64,000 nt of DNA from Spirochaeta thermophila DSM 6578 (GCF_000184345.1 NC_017583.1:2108001-2172000); one strand, 5' to 3'; numbered from the stretch's first letter, positions 38,420 to 48,293 are shown. Numbers and translations: made by a program. The notes: generated by a model from the letters alone, not told the origin.

Positions 38420-39233
38420 AGGTGCCCTCCTTGACGGACATACTCCCCGTCCTGTAGCCCTCCAGATCGAGGGTCACATAGCGGTACCCGAGTTCCTTGC
38501 ACCGGGCCACGATCCCGTCCCGGTCCCCGGAGGAGAGGAAACGCTCGAGGTCGTCACTCCCGAGCTCGATCCGGGCCAGATCCCCGTGATGGCGCACCCG
38601 CACCTGCCGGAAACCCGCCCTGAGGAACAGGAGCTCGGCCTCCTCGATACGCCTGAAGAGGGCCTCGTCGACACGAACACCGTGCGGAATCCGGGTGATG
38701 AGGCACGAGTACGGCGGCTTGTCCCAGGTGGGAAGCCCGAACGCGCGGGAGAGATCCCGTATCCGTTCCTTGGTGAGACCGGCCTCCCGCAGCGGGCTCC
38801 TCACCCCCAGCTCCCTCAGGGCTCGCATCCCCGGCCTGTCCTCCTCGGGATCGCTCGCATTGGTGCCGTCGCACACCACCGGATACCCGTCCTCCTCCGC
38901 CATCCGCTTGATGGCCCCAAAAAGGATCCGCTTGCACCGGTAGCACCGATCGGGAGGGTTCTCCCGGACCTCCTCGACGAACGGCACCTCGATGAGGCGG
39001 TGTGGCAGGTCGAAGCGCCGCGCGAGCTCGGCCGCCTCCGCGGCCTCCCAACGTGCCACATGGGGCGGAAGGAGGGTATAGGCCCTCACCGCATCTTTCC
39101 CGAGCACCTCCCTCGCCACCACGGCGAGGAAGGTGCTGTCCACCCCTCCAGAGAAACCGACCGCGATCCTGCCATATCCCTTGAGGACCTCCACGAGCCT
39201 ATCTTCCTCTTTTTCGATAAGAGAAAGATCCAT
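38406..39233 (-). CDS. larE: LarE sulfur transferase, three-cysteine type
   Basis: About 275 residues. The PP-loop SGGVDST (28-34) binds ATP to activate the pyridine dicarboxylate before sulfur insertion. Cys97 and Cys100 (CYRC) and Cys177 (PPYSCLITR) are present. Lactobacillus LarE uses one sacrificial Cys at the last position, whereas three-Cys forms can bind a 4Fe-4S cluster and act repeatedly; this protein looks like the latter. ATG at 39233 was chosen because of homologous length and AGGGGG upstream; starts at 39251 or 39257 are possible. It overlaps larB by 14 bases. Confidence 0.93.
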   Translation of the reverse strand: MDLSLIEKEEDRLVEVLKGYGRIAVGFSGGVDSTFLAVVAREVLGKDAVRAYTLLPPHVARWEAAEAAELARRFDLPHRLIEVPFVEEVRENPPDRCYRCKRILFGAIKRMAEEDGYPVVCDGTNASDPEEDRPGMRALRELGVRSPLREAGLTKERIRDLSRAFGLPTWDKPPYSCLITRIPHGVRVDEALFRRIEEAELLFLRAGFRQVRVRHHGDLARIELGSDDLERFLSSGDRDGIVARCKELGYRYVTLDLEGYRTGSMSVKEGTCGSA

Positions 39234-39270
39234 ATCCGCCCCCTGATTCATGAGCATTTCACCCCGAAAA

Positions 39271-40632
39271 TCATAGACGCCCATCCCCTTTCTGTCCATA
39301 CGCGTCTGCGAGGTACCTTCCCAGGAGGGCCCTGAGCCGGGGGATGGGTATCCCGGTCCGCCGGGAGGACGCTTCCAGGTCGCGGTACTCCCACTTGACC
39401 GAGGAAGGTTCCCCCCCGAGCGAGGCTCGCTTCAATCTGAACGTGCCGTAAGGGGTCTGGACCTCCTCGAAAGAACGCTCGAGCTCCACCTTGCCCACGG
39501 TGTGGAGCCTGCACCCGAACGTGGTGGTATGCCGGAGGAGGAGATACACCATCCTCTCGGCGAGGGCCTGATCGGCGAGGACCGAAACCTCATGGCCCGG
39601 ACGCCCCCGCTTCATGATCACGGGTCGCACCACCACATCGCGGGCCCCGGCCTCGAGGAGGACATCCACCGCCCGGCTCACATCCTCGGGGAGCATGTCG
39701 TCGACCGTACAGGAGACCACCACCTGCTCCGTGCGGGCAAGCCCCTCGGAAGCCTCCCCCAGGTAGACCCTGAGCACGTTCGGTACGGAGAGCCTGCGGG
39801 TTCCCACCCCGTAGCCCACCCGCAGGGGCACGAATGCGGGCCGCTCCACGAACCGGTCCACCACCGCCGCCAGGACGGCCGCCCCCGTGGGGGTGGTGAG
39901 CTCCCTCTCCACGAGTCCCATACGCACCGGCATACCCTTCACGATCTCCGCCGTGGCGGGTGCGGGCACGGGGAGGACGCCATGGGCGCACCTCACCCAC
40001 CCCCCACCGAGCTGCACGGGCGAGGCCCACACCTCGTCCACACCGAGGTACTCGAGCGCGAGGGCCGCCCCCACCACATCGACCAGGGCATCCTTGGCCC
40101 CCACCTCGTGGAAGTGCACCTCTTCGGGGGTGCTGCCGTGGACCTTCGCCTCGGCCTCGGCGATCGTGCGGAATATGGCCAGCGACCGCCTCTTCACCCC
40201 TTCGGACAACCCGCTCCGTTCGATGAGCGCAGCGATCTCCCCGAACGTGCGGTGCTCGTGATGGTGGTGATGGGCAGATCCCTTCCCATGGTGGGAGCGC
40301 CCCTCGTCGTGGTGGAGATGGGTGGCGTGCCCATGCCCATGGGCTGCCCCTTCGGCATGGCTATGTCCCGCATGACCATGATCCTCCTCATGAGGATGCG
40401 ACCCTTCGGCATCCTCCTCCACCCACTCCTCCACGCCCCTCACCTTGATCCGTTTCCCCTTTATCCCGGCGCGTTCCTCCTCCCACACGTCGAACTCGAG
40501 CGGCTCGTCGACTCCAAGCGAGGAGAGTCCTTCCCTCACGTATTCCACCGGAACCCCCAGGTCGACGAGCGCCCCCAGGTTCATATCCCCTGCGATACCC
40601 ACACTGCAATCGTAGTAGAGAATCTTTCTCAC
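39271..40632 (-). CDS. larC: Nickel-insertion protein LarC, single uninterrupted frame
   Basis: The 453-residue CTP-dependent cyclometallase inserts nickel into the pincer nucleotide. DCSVGIAGDMNLGALVDLGV opens the family domain, and VHFHEVGAKDALVDVVGA and TTPTGAAVLAAV follow. Residues 79-127 contain 20 His, a probable nickel store. In Lactobacillus larC1 and larC2 are joined by frameshifting; here one frame covers both. The GTG has GGGAGG upstream. No larA or nickel transporter is in the window. Confidence 0.95.
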   Translation of the reverse strand: MRKILYYDCSVGIAGDMNLGALVDLGVPVEYVREGLSSLGVDEPLEFDVWEEERAGIKGKRIKVRGVEEWVEEDAEGSHPHEEDHGHAGHSHAEGAAHGHGHATHLHHDEGRSHHGKGSAHHHHHEHRTFGEIAALIERSGLSEGVKRRSLAIFRTIAEAEAKVHGSTPEEVHFHEVGAKDALVDVVGAALALEYLGVDEVWASPVQLGGGWVRCAHGVLPVPAPATAEIVKGMPVRMGLVERELTTPTGAAVLAAVVDRFVERPAFVPLRVGYGVGTRRLSVPNVLRVYLGEASEGLARTEQVVVSCTVDDMLPEDVSRAVDVLLEAGARDVVVRPVIMKRGRPGHEVSVLADQALAERMVYLLLRHTTTFGCRLHTVGKVELERSFEEVQTPYGTFRLKRASLGGEPSSVKWEYRDLEASSRRTGIPIPRLRALLGRYLADAYGQKGDGRL

Positions 40633-40651
40633 CGAGTCCTCCCGAAAAAAC

Positions 40652-40680
40652 TTGAGGATTTCCCCATTCTGTCACATACT
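40652..40680 (+). promoter_or_regulatory. Promoter of the 7TM receptor gene, near-leaderless spacing
   Basis: TTGAGG (40652-40657), 17 bases, CATACT (40675-40680), nine bases to the ATG. A GGAA just upstream of the ATG is too weak and too close to the start site to act as a normal ribosome-binding site. Confidence 0.5.
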
Positions 40681-40689
40681 GGAAATATA

Positions 40690-42762
40690 ATGAAGATTCA
40701 CCGCCTGCTGTACCTTCTGGTGCTGGGGGGAGGGTTGCTCGGCGCATTGGAGGGTGAGGGGGGAATCTATCGTCTCGAACGAGAGGACCTCACACACGGC
40801 ACCTTCCTCGAAGGGAACGTGCCCTTCTACTGGGAAAGGCTCATCCAGGAACCGCCGCGTGAAGGCCCCACGCTCCTCCTCCCGGTCGACAGACCGTGGA
40901 CGCGGGCCGTCAACCCGAGAACCGGTGTGCCGTTCCCGGCCGCTGGGTACGCCACCTACCGGTTCCATCTCATCCTCCCTCAGCACCCTCCGGAGGAACC
41001 TCTCGCCATCAGGCTCCAGAACATCACGAGCGCCCATCGCCTCCTCCTCGGGGGAAAGACCATCCTCGAGGAAGGCCGCATCTCGCCCGATGCCGCCCGC
41101 CATGTCGCAGGCATCCGCACCCGGATGATCACCTTCTGGCCTCCCTCGGGGGAATTCGACCTCTGGCTCCAGGTCCAGAACGTGGAGGACCGCCTCGGAG
41201 GCCTCCAGAATCCCCCTTACCTGGGCTACGCCTCGGCCGTACGTTCCTTCCACGAGCGCAAACTCATGCTCGACCTGTTCGTCTTCGGGAGTATCCTCAT
41301 CATCGCCGTCTACCACCTCATCCTCTTCTTCACCCGCTCGAAGGAGAAGGAATACCTCTTCTTCGGGCTCTTCGCCTCTTCCCTCGCCCTCCGTGCCGGG
41401 CTCACCGAGACACGGTTCCTCCACGACCTCCTCTCCTTCCTCCCCTGCCCCCTCCTCATCAGGGCGGAGATCATCTCCGTCTATGTCGCGGCCGCGTCGC
41501 TGTTCCTCTACTTCCACCGGCTTTTCCCCCACGAGGAGCTACGCCCCCTCTCCGTCCTCCACTACACCGTCACCGGGGCCTTCACCCTCATGGGGGTGTT
41601 CCTTCCGTTCCGTCTCTTCACCGAACTCCACATCTACTACGAGTACTACCTCGTCGCCTCGTGTCTGGTGTTGCTCGCCTGGCTCGTACGGGCCCTCGTC
41701 CATCGGAGGGAACAGGCCCTCCTCTTCACCATGGGTATGCTCGTCCTCACCTTCACGGTGATGAACGACGTGCTCTTCAGCATCTACCAGAGGGGGAGCG
41801 GGTACCTCTCCCAGTACGGCCTCATCGTCTTCCTCCTCGTCCAGGCCCTCATCCTCGCACGCAAGTACGCTCACGTGTACAATGCCATGAGGGAGGCCTC
41901 CTGGAAGGCCGAGACCATGGCCACCCTCTACTCCCGTTTCGTGCCGTTCACCATACTGCGCCTCTTGGGCAAGGAGGGAGTGGAAAGCCTGAGAGGAGGG
42001 GAACACACCACATGCGAGCTCTCGGTGATGGTCTGTTCACTCATGCCTCTCGTCTCGCTCTCGGAGAAGATAGCCCCGCACCAGACGAGCGCCTTCCTCT
42101 CCTCCTACGCCCGCCAGATCATCCCCGTGGTGAAGGACCACGGCGGGATCTTCGAGTCCTTCCTGGGAGAGAAGATGACCTTCCTCTTCCCCGGCGAGCC
42201 CGAGGAAGCGGTGCAGAGCATCTTCGCCCTGTTCCGCTTCCTGCGTGAGTACAACGCGGGCCGTGCCGCCGCAGGTTACGAACCCGCAGGTCTCTCCATC
42301 GGCGCCTCCCATGGCCGGGCACTCCTCGCCATGGTCTCCGCGGGCGACAGACTCGCCTACACCGGCATCGGGGAGGTCTTCTCCCTGGCCGCCGAGGTGG
42401 AGGGGCTCACCCGGGTGTTCGGAGCCGCGGTCCTCATCACCGACCAGCTCTTCCCCGCCCTCGCGAGGGTGGAAGAGTCCTCCTACCGGTTCCTGGGCCG
42501 GCTCCGCACCCCCCAGAGGGTGATCCCCCTCTTCGAGGTCATAGATCCTGAGGACGCGGTGAAGCGATCGACCGCGTCCATGTTCGAACGAGCGCTCTAC
42601 GCCTACTGCCTGGGAGCACTGGACGAGGCCGAGAAGGGCTTCCTGGAGGTGCTCTCCCACGCACCCGAGGACAAGGCGGCGGCCTTCTACCTCAAACGCG
42701 TGCAGATCCACACCGGGGAGGGGACCCAGCGGCTCGAGAGCGGCCATCCCGAAATCCTCTGA
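40690..42762 (+). CDS. 7TM-DISM receptor with a degenerate adenylate/guanylate cyclase domain
   Basis: The protein has 690 residues. A signal peptide (about 1-22) and a beta-sandwich sensor (DISM type, to about 170) precede seven membrane helices at about 190-400 and a cytoplasmic class III cyclase-like domain (430-640). Catalytic positions look lost: Cys449 stands where the first metal Asp is expected, Glu494 replaces the second (FLGEKMTF), and Ser565 and Glu569 replace the Asn and Arg of the VNLAAR motif. It may be a signalling pseudoenzyme. Mate of larC in a divergent pair. The long upstream frame over larC was rejected. Confidence 0.85.
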   Translation: MKIHRLLYLLVLGGGLLGALEGEGGIYRLEREDLTHGTFLEGNVPFYWERLIQEPPREGPTLLLPVDRPWTRAVNPRTGVPFPAAGYATYRFHLILPQHPPEEPLAIRLQNITSAHRLLLGGKTILEEGRISPDAARHVAGIRTRMITFWPPSGEFDLWLQVQNVEDRLGGLQNPPYLGYASAVRSFHERKLMLDLFVFGSILIIAVYHLILFFTRSKEKEYLFFGLFASSLALRAGLTETRFLHDLLSFLPCPLLIRAEIISVYVAAASLFLYFHRLFPHEELRPLSVLHYTVTGAFTLMGVFLPFRLFTELHIYYEYYLVASCLVLLAWLVRALVHRREQALLFTMGMLVLTFTVMNDVLFSIYQRGSGYLSQYGLIVFLLVQALILARKYAHVYNAMREASWKAETMATLYSRFVPFTILRLLGKEGVESLRGGEHTTCELSVMVCSLMPLVSLSEKIAPHQTSAFLSSYARQIIPVVKDHGGIFESFLGEKMTFLFPGEPEEAVQSIFALFRFLREYNAGRAAAGYEPAGLSIGASHGRALLAMVSAGDRLAYTGIGEVFSLAAEVEGLTRVFGAAVLITDQLFPALARVEESSYRFLGRLRTPQRVIPLFEVIDPEDAVKRSTASMFERALYAYCLGALDEAEKGFLEVLSHAPEDKAAAFYLKRVQIHTGEGTQRLESGHPEIL

Positions 42763-42779
42763 GACGCCACACACATGAA

Positions 42780-42803
42780 GAGGGCGTCCGACTGGACGCC
42801 CTC
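42780..42803. terminator. Hairpin between convergent genes
   Basis: GAGGGCGTCC, loop GACT, GGACGCCCTC: a perfect 10-bp stem 18 bases after the receptor gene and 22 bases after the trpB2 stop. No T-tract on either side, so it may act for both strands with Rho or as an RNA end protector. Confidence 0.65.
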
Positions 42804-42824
42804 CCGTCCGTGCGGAGAACGGAT

Positions 42825-44177
42825 TCAGACCTGGGGGAGCGCCGAGAGCGCCTCCCTGATCTTCTCCTCGGGATACTCGTAATCCTCGAGCCTGCCCTCG
42901 AAGTACTGCTGGTAGGCCGCCATGTCGAAGTGCCCGTGACCCGATGCGTTCACCAGGATGACCCGCTCCTTCCCTTCTTCCTTCGCCGCGAGGGCCTCGT
43001 CCACGCAGGCCTTGATCGCATGGGCCGTCTCGGGCGCCACGATGAACCCCTCGGTGCGGGCGAAGAGGACCGCGGCCTCGAAGACCGCCCTCTGATGGTA
43101 GGCACGGGCCTCGACCACCCCCTCCTTCACCAGACGTGAGACGATGGGCGCCATGCCGTGATACCGCAGGCCTCCTGCATGGATGCCCGGCGGGACGAAG
43201 TCGTGCCCCAGGGTGTGCATCCTCACGATGGGGGTCATCTTCCCCGTGTCGCCGTAGTCGTACGTATAGACCCCTTTGGTGAGGGTGGGACACGCCGACG
43301 GCTCCACCGCCACGAGGCGTACGTCCTTCCCATGGATCTTGTCGTAGGCGAAGGGAAGGGCGATACCCCCGAAGTTCGATCCCCCACCCACACAGCCTAT
43401 GACCACATCGGGATAGTCACTCGCGAGTTCGAGCTGCTTCCTGCACTCGAGGCCGATCACGGTCTGGTGGAGCAGCACGTGGTTGAGCACCGAACCGAGG
43501 GCGTAGTGGGTGTCCTCCCGTTCCACCGCCTCCTCCACGGCCTCGCTTATGGCGATACCGAGGGAACCGGGCGAGTCGGGATCCTTCTCGAGGATGGCCT
43601 TGCCCACCTTGGTGCGGGGTGAGGGACTGGGTATGCACTCGGCGCCCCACGTCTCCATCATGATGCGCCTGTAGGGCTTGCCCTCGTAGCTCACCTTCAC
43701 CATGTAGACCCGCACCTCCATCCCGAAGAGCCTGCCCGCGAAGGCGAGGCTGCTCCCCCACTGGCCCGCCCCCGTCTCCGTGGTGAGCCTGGTGATCCCT
43801 TCCTTCCTGTTGTAGTAGGCCTGGGCCACCGAGGTATTGGGCTTGTGGGAACCCGGAGGAGAGGCACCCTCCCACTTGAAGTAGATACGAGCCGGGGTCT
43901 CGAGGGCCTGTTCAAGCTGGTAGGCCCGGTAGAGCGGCGTGGGCCGCCAGAGGGCGAGGATCTTCCGCACCTCCTCGGGAATCTCGATCCACCGCTCGCC
44001 GCTCATCTCCTGTTCGATGAGGGCCCGGGGGAAGAGGGCGGAGAGCTCATCCGGCGAGAGCGGCTGCTTCGTGACCGGATGGAGGGGCGGGTCGAGCGGC
44101 CCACCCGGCAGGTCCGCGAGGATGTTGTACCAGTGCGAGGGAAGATCCTTTTCACTGAGCAGGATTTTTCTTTGCAT
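42825..44177 (-). CDS. trpB: TrpB2-type tryptophan synthase beta-like PLP enzyme
   Basis: The 450-residue cytosolic enzyme makes tryptophan from indole and serine. The PLP Lys112 lies in [11 protein letters not shown], and [11 protein letters not shown] is the phosphate-binding loop. [15 protein letters not shown] and GRPTPLYRA-like elements ([14 protein letters not shown]) match the TrpB2 branch common in thermophiles and archaea, which often works without TrpA. The start overlaps trpR by 26 bases, so a Trp-responsive regulator and Trp enzyme are translated together. No other trp genes are in the window. Confidence 0.92.
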   Translation of the reverse strand: MQRKILLSEKDLPSHWYNILADLPGGPLDPPLHPVTKQPLSPDELSALFPRALIEQEMSGERWIEIPEEVRKILALWRPTPLYRAYQLEQALETPARIYFKWEGASPPGSHKPNTSVAQAYYNRKEGITRLTTETGAGQWGSSLAFAGRLFGMEVRVYMVKVSYEGKPYRRIMMETWGAECIPSPSPRTKVGKAILEKDPDSPGSLGIAISEAVEEAVEREDTHYALGSVLNHVLLHQTVIGLECRKQLELASDYPDVVIGCVGGGSNFGGIALPFAYDKIHGKDVRLVAVEPSACPTLTKGVYTYDYGDTGKMTPIVRMHTLGHDFVPPGIHAGGLRYHGMAPIVSRLVKEGVVEARAYHQRAVFEAAVLFARTEGFIVAPETAHAIKACVDEALAAKEEGKERVILVNASGHGHFDMAAYQQYFEGRLEDYEYPEEKIREALSALPQV

Positions 44178-44466
44178 GCGCTTCCTCCATACGTTCGAGC
44201 AGTTCCCACGTGACCGAGGAAGGATTCTTGAGGATCTTCGCTCCCCTCGTCACCTTGCACAGGCTCACCCCCAGACGGTCGGCCACCTCGCGCTGGGTGT
44301 ACCCGTGCGCGAGGAGCACCATGAGCTCCCACCTGAGGGCGAAGCGGGCGCGTTCGGCAGGGGTGAAGAGCTCATCGAAGAAACGGGCGAGCTTCTCCGG
44401 GTCATCGACCGAGGCGATGGCCTCCACGAGCTCGTTGTAGTAGTTGCGTACATCGTTTTTTCCCAT
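44152..44466 (-). CDS. trpR: Trp operon repressor (TrpR family)
   Basis: A 104-residue all-helical dimeric regulator. [18 protein letters not shown] leads to the [23 protein letters not shown], which matches TrpR rather than the shorter YerC type. It would bind DNA with L-Trp as co-repressor. The ATG is six bases after TATCAT and has no ribosome-binding site, so a leaderless mRNA is predicted. An inverted repeat covers the -35 region, suggesting autoregulation. It is directly fused in transcription to trpB2. Confidence 0.88.
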   Translation of the reverse strand: MGKNDVRNYYNELVEAIASVDDPEKLARFFDELFTPAERARFALRWELMVLLAHGYTQREVADRLGVSLCKVTRGAKILKNPSSVTWELLERMEEAHAKKNPAQ

Positions 44467-44472
44467 AGAAAC

Positions 44473-44510
44473 ATGATAACCTGATATATGAGATTTGTAA
44501 AGGGAAATCT
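44473..44510 (-). promoter_or_regulatory. trpR-trpB promoter with overlapping operator candidate
   Basis: TTTACA (44501-44496), 17 bases, TATCAT (44478-44473), six bases, ATG. The dyad AGATTT-N8-AAATCT (44491-44510) covers the -35 hexamer, a place where a bound repressor would block polymerase. Confidence 0.6.
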
Positions 44511-44511
44511 A

Positions 44512-44541
44512 CAAAAAAACTCCGGTGATCCGGCACCGGAG
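44512..44541 (-). terminator. Intrinsic terminator after the Clp-fold protease gene
   Basis: CTCCGGTG, six bases, CACCGGAG (44541-44520 on the minus strand), followed by a run of seven T. It is 24 bases after the stop codon and insulates the trpR promoter. Confidence 0.85.
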
Positions 44542-44565
44542 CGGGATCCCCCGTAGGGGCCACCA

Positions 44566-45420
44566 TCATGTGCGCGACGATCCGTTCCTGAACCGGGGAG
44601 GTTCTCCCTCTTTCGTCCTGGGCGAGGGGATGTACTCCACCGAGGGCCTCCTCTGTGCGGTCTGGGGGTAGAGGGCCATGATCTCGTACACCTCGGCCGG
44701 CATCTCGGTGCTCACGGTAAGCCCCAGCTCTCGTGCCTCGTCCACGGTGATGGGATAGTCGTGCGTGAACTCGCCGGTGGCGAGCCTGGTGGCGATCTCC
44801 TCTACCTTGTCCCCGGGGAGACGCCCTTCGAGCAGGGTCTTCACCACCCGCTTCACCTGGCGGATGGCCTTCTCCGCCACGTCGGCGAGGATGATGGTCT
44901 CGTCGTCCACTTCGGCGATGGGCTTCCGCTCGAGGACCTTGAGGATGCTCGCCGCAGGCTGCTGGCCGATCTGTGGATCCACCGGGCCGAGGACCGCGTT
45001 CTCGTCCATCACCACCTCGTCGGCGGCCAGGGCGATGAGCGTGCCGCCCGACATGGCGTAGTGGGGGACAAAGACCGTGACCTTCGCCGGATGCTTCTTC
45101 AGGGCGTAGGCGATCTGCTCGGCGGCGACCACGAGGCCTCCCGGGGTGTGGAGGATGAGGTCGATCGGGACATCGTCGTCGGTCATCTTGATGGCCCTGA
45201 GCACGGCCTCGGAGTCGTCGATGTCGATGTACCTCACGAGAGGAAACCCGAGAAACCCCATGGTCTCCTGGCGATGGATGAGGGTGATGACCCTGCTCTT
45301 CCGTTTGCGTTCGAGTGCCCTCAAGGCCTTGAGCCGTGCACTCTCCAGCATGTTCTGTCTCAGGACCGGCTGGAGCGAGGAGATGATGAGGAACAACCAG
45401 AACAACCACCACAGATCCAT
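44566..45420 (-). CDS. Membrane-anchored ClpP-fold serine protease (SDH/SppA-like)
   Basis: The protein has 284 residues. An N-terminal membrane helix (MDLWWLFWLFLIISSLQPVL) is followed by a crotonase/ClpP fold. LHTPGGLVVAAEQIA gives the oxyanion strand and VPHYAMSGGTLIALAADEVV the nucleophile Ser in MSGG. DENAVLGPVDPQIG follows. This is the SDH_sah serine proteinase family, related to signal-peptide peptidase. The ATG has AAGGAGGG upstream; the longer frame was rejected. The active site would lie on the cytosolic side if the anchor is N-out, which is uncertain. A rhomboid protease gene lies 43 bases upstream. Confidence 0.88.
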   Translation of the reverse strand: MDLWWLFWLFLIISSLQPVLRQNMLESARLKALRALERKRKSRVITLIHRQETMGFLGFPLVRYIDIDDSEAVLRAIKMTDDDVPIDLILHTPGGLVVAAEQIAYALKKHPAKVTVFVPHYAMSGGTLIALAADEVVMDENAVLGPVDPQIGQQPAASILKVLERKPIAEVDDETIILADVAEKAIRQVKRVVKTLLEGRLPGDKVEEIATRLATGEFTHDYPITVDEARELGLTVSTEMPAEVYEIMALYPQTAQRRPSVEYIPSPRTKEGEPPRFRNGSSRT

Positions 45421-45463
45421 GTGACCCTCCTTGCGCGTATGATATGTGAAACATCGTATGCCC

Positions 45464-46159
45464 CTACCAGGGGAAGTATTCGTCACGGTAGACCCGCCGC
45501 CTGTAGGTACGGGCCCTGAAAGCCGGGAGCATGAGGGCCCCTGCCACGAAACCGCCCACGTGGGCCCACCACGCCACACCTCCGAAAGCCCCCACCCCGG
45601 TGACGATCGTGGCAAAGCCGTTGAGGAGCTGAGAGACGAACCAGCCCCCTATGTAGAAGAGCGCAGGGATCTCTACGAACAAGGGCAGGAAAAACACAGG
45701 GATGAGGGTGATCACACGGGCGGTGGGGAACATGAGCACATAGGCGGCGAGTACCCCGCTTATGGCACCGCTCGCCCCCACCATGGGCACGGTGGAGTGA
45801 GGGAACAGGGCGATGTGCACCACCGAAGCTGCAATGCCAGAGAGGAGATAGAAGATGAGGTAGCGCCCGCTCCCCAGCCTGTCCTCCACGTTGTCGCCGA
45901 AGATGTAGAGGGCGAGCATGTTGCTGAACAGGTGTGCCCATCCACCGTGGAGGAACATGGCGGTGAGGAACTGCACGAACACCCCGGGATCTCCACTCCC
46001 CACCACATACGCAGGGGTAAGTCCAAAGCGCCGCACCACGAGCTCCGCCTCAGGCCCCAGCCCCACCATCCAGAGAAAGACGAGCACATTCGTGACGATG
46101 AGCCCCCAGTTCACCCAGGGAAACGACCACGAGCGTACCGTATCCTTGATCGGAAGCAT
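45464..46159 (-). CDS. Rhomboid-family intramembrane serine protease
   Basis: A 231-residue protein with six or seven membrane helices. FLHGGWAHLFSNMLAL is the HxxxN region, GASGAISG contains the catalytic Ser, and AHVGGFVAGAL the catalytic His. It cleaves substrates within the membrane near the outer face. AAGGAGG precedes the ATG. It is followed by the Clp-fold protease on the same strand, so two membrane proteases may be co-expressed. The 170-base gap upstream holds a TTAGTAT -10-like sequence near 46190 but no convincing -35. Confidence 0.93.
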   Translation of the reverse strand: MLPIKDTVRSWSFPWVNWGLIVTNVLVFLWMVGLGPEAELVVRRFGLTPAYVVGSGDPGVFVQFLTAMFLHGGWAHLFSNMLALYIFGDNVEDRLGSGRYLIFYLLSGIAASVVHIALFPHSTVPMVGASGAISGVLAAYVLMFPTARVITLIPVFFLPLFVEIPALFYIGGWFVSQLLNGFATIVTGVGAFGGVAWWAHVGGFVAGALMLPAFRARTYRRRVYRDEYFPW

Positions 46160-46265
46160 GAGACCTCCTTACTTTCTCTTCCCGAGAAAACATACTAACT
46201 ATCTGCACTATCGTCATCTTTACGCACGACGGACATCTTGCAGATGGAAAAACGCACGTTTTTTG

Positions 46266-46294
46266 TTTACAATCTTCCTACAATCCATTACCAT
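46266..46294 (+). promoter_or_regulatory. Candidate promoter of the CDGSH gene
   Basis: TTTACA (46266-46271), 17 bases, TACCAT (46289-46294), with the ATG 35 bases on after GGGAG. Hexamers are only moderate. Confidence 0.4.
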
Positions 46295-46329
46295 GTGTGT
46301 AGTGATTTCATTGTAAAAGGGAGCACTCC

Positions 46330-46560
46330 ATGAGCGAGAAGAAAGGCCCTATCGAAGTAAAGGAAAAACCCGGAGTGGTTCACTACTGTATGTGTGGGAA
46401 GAGCACCACCCTCCCCTACTGTGACGGCAAGAGTCACGAGGGAACGGGCTTCACTCCCTACGAGTACAAGGTAGAACAGGAGGAAGTGGTCAGGCTCTGT
46501 ACGTGCGGCCAGTCGAGCAACAAGCCGTTCTGCGACGGCACCCACATGCTCTGTCCCTGA
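46330..46560 (+). CDS. Dual CDGSH iron-sulfur domain protein
   Basis: A 76-residue soluble protein with two C-x-C-x2-S-x3-P-x-C-D-G-x2-H motifs: CMCGKSTTLPYCDGKSH and CTCGQSSNKPFCDGTH. Each should ligate one 2Fe-2S cluster by three Cys and one His, as in mitoNEET-like proteins. Residues 35-52 link them. It is a single-gene unit with promoter and terminator. Redox or cluster-transfer functions are known for relatives; the partner here is unknown. Confidence 0.92.
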   Translation: MSEKKGPIEVKEKPGVVHYCMCGKSTTLPYCDGKSHEGTGFTPYEYKVEQEEVVRLCTCGQSSNKPFCDGTHMLCP

Positions 46561-46569
46561 AAAGCGGCC

Positions 46570-46596
46570 GGGGTGCAGCAGGGCCTGCACCCCTTT
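46570..46596 (+). terminator. Terminator of the CDGSH gene
   Basis: GGGGTGCAG, six bases, CTGCACCCC (46570-46593), followed by a short TTT. It lies ten bases after the stop codon, between convergent genes. Confidence 0.7.
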
Positions 46597-46603
46597 CTCA
46601 TCG

Positions 46604-47385
46604 TCAGGGGTGATCGGCCTTCACCCAGTGGAGGACCGACCCCGCGTATCCCGCGGCCGAGGTGAGGACCACCAGCACATAGCTCGCCGGTGAGAGGAGG
46701 TGGAGGGCCTCCTCGCCCGCGGCACCGGAATGGATGGCCACCACCGACCAGGGGAAGTACCCGCCTCCCCCCACGAGAGGGAAGAGCTGACCCAACACCG
46801 TACAGAGCACGAGCACGCCTATAGGACCGAAGACCCCCCGGACGAGGAGGGCCGCGCACCCGATGATCGTACCCAGGGACATGGCGAGCACGCCTGTGGT
46901 GACGAGCCTCCTGAATCCGGCCCACACGAGCCCTCCCTCCCATCCGGGAAGACCTAACGCCCGGCCGAATATGAGACCCAGGCCTATCACCTCCAGGAGG
47001 AGCGCGGTGTTCCATAGAAGGTACACGGTGTACCGGGCATGGATGACCACCCCCCTCCCTGCGGGCACCACGAGGAGATCCCGGTAGGTCCCGTAGAGGA
47101 AATCCCTGCCGAAGAGGAAGCTCGCCACGAAGCCGCCCATCACCATACCGGCCACTGCGGTCATCTGGGAGAGCATGGCGAGGTGGCCCGCCCAGGTGGT
47201 CACGGCTGAGAAGAGGGAGATCTTGGTTCGGAGGAGACCGGTGGAGGGGATGAGATGGGGATGCATCATCAGGTAGATCATGAGCCCCACCATCGTGGTA
47301 CCGAAGGCCATGGCAAGAGCGCTGAGCCACACAATGGGCGATCGCCTGAGCGAGAGAAGCTCGGCGTGCACCATGCGTCCGTACG

Positions 47386-47389
<4 letters not shown>
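46604..47389 (-). CDS. ABC-2 type exporter permease
   Basis: A 261-residue membrane protein with six predicted helices (for example near 22-42, 58-80, 85-105, 120-145, 165-190 and 230-250) and the two short amphipathic stretches usual for ABC-2 permeases (FLFGRDFLYGTYRDLLVVPA in the intracellular loop). It overlaps the ATPase stop by four bases. Together they form an exporter of unknown cargo under the adjacent TetR regulator. Confidence 0.8.

Positions 47390-48293
<904 letters not shown>

Noticed and set aside
39502-40689. Upstream extension of the 7TM receptor frame across larC
   Set aside because: The ATG at 40690 gives a signal peptide and follows a promoter; the extension is antisense to larC.
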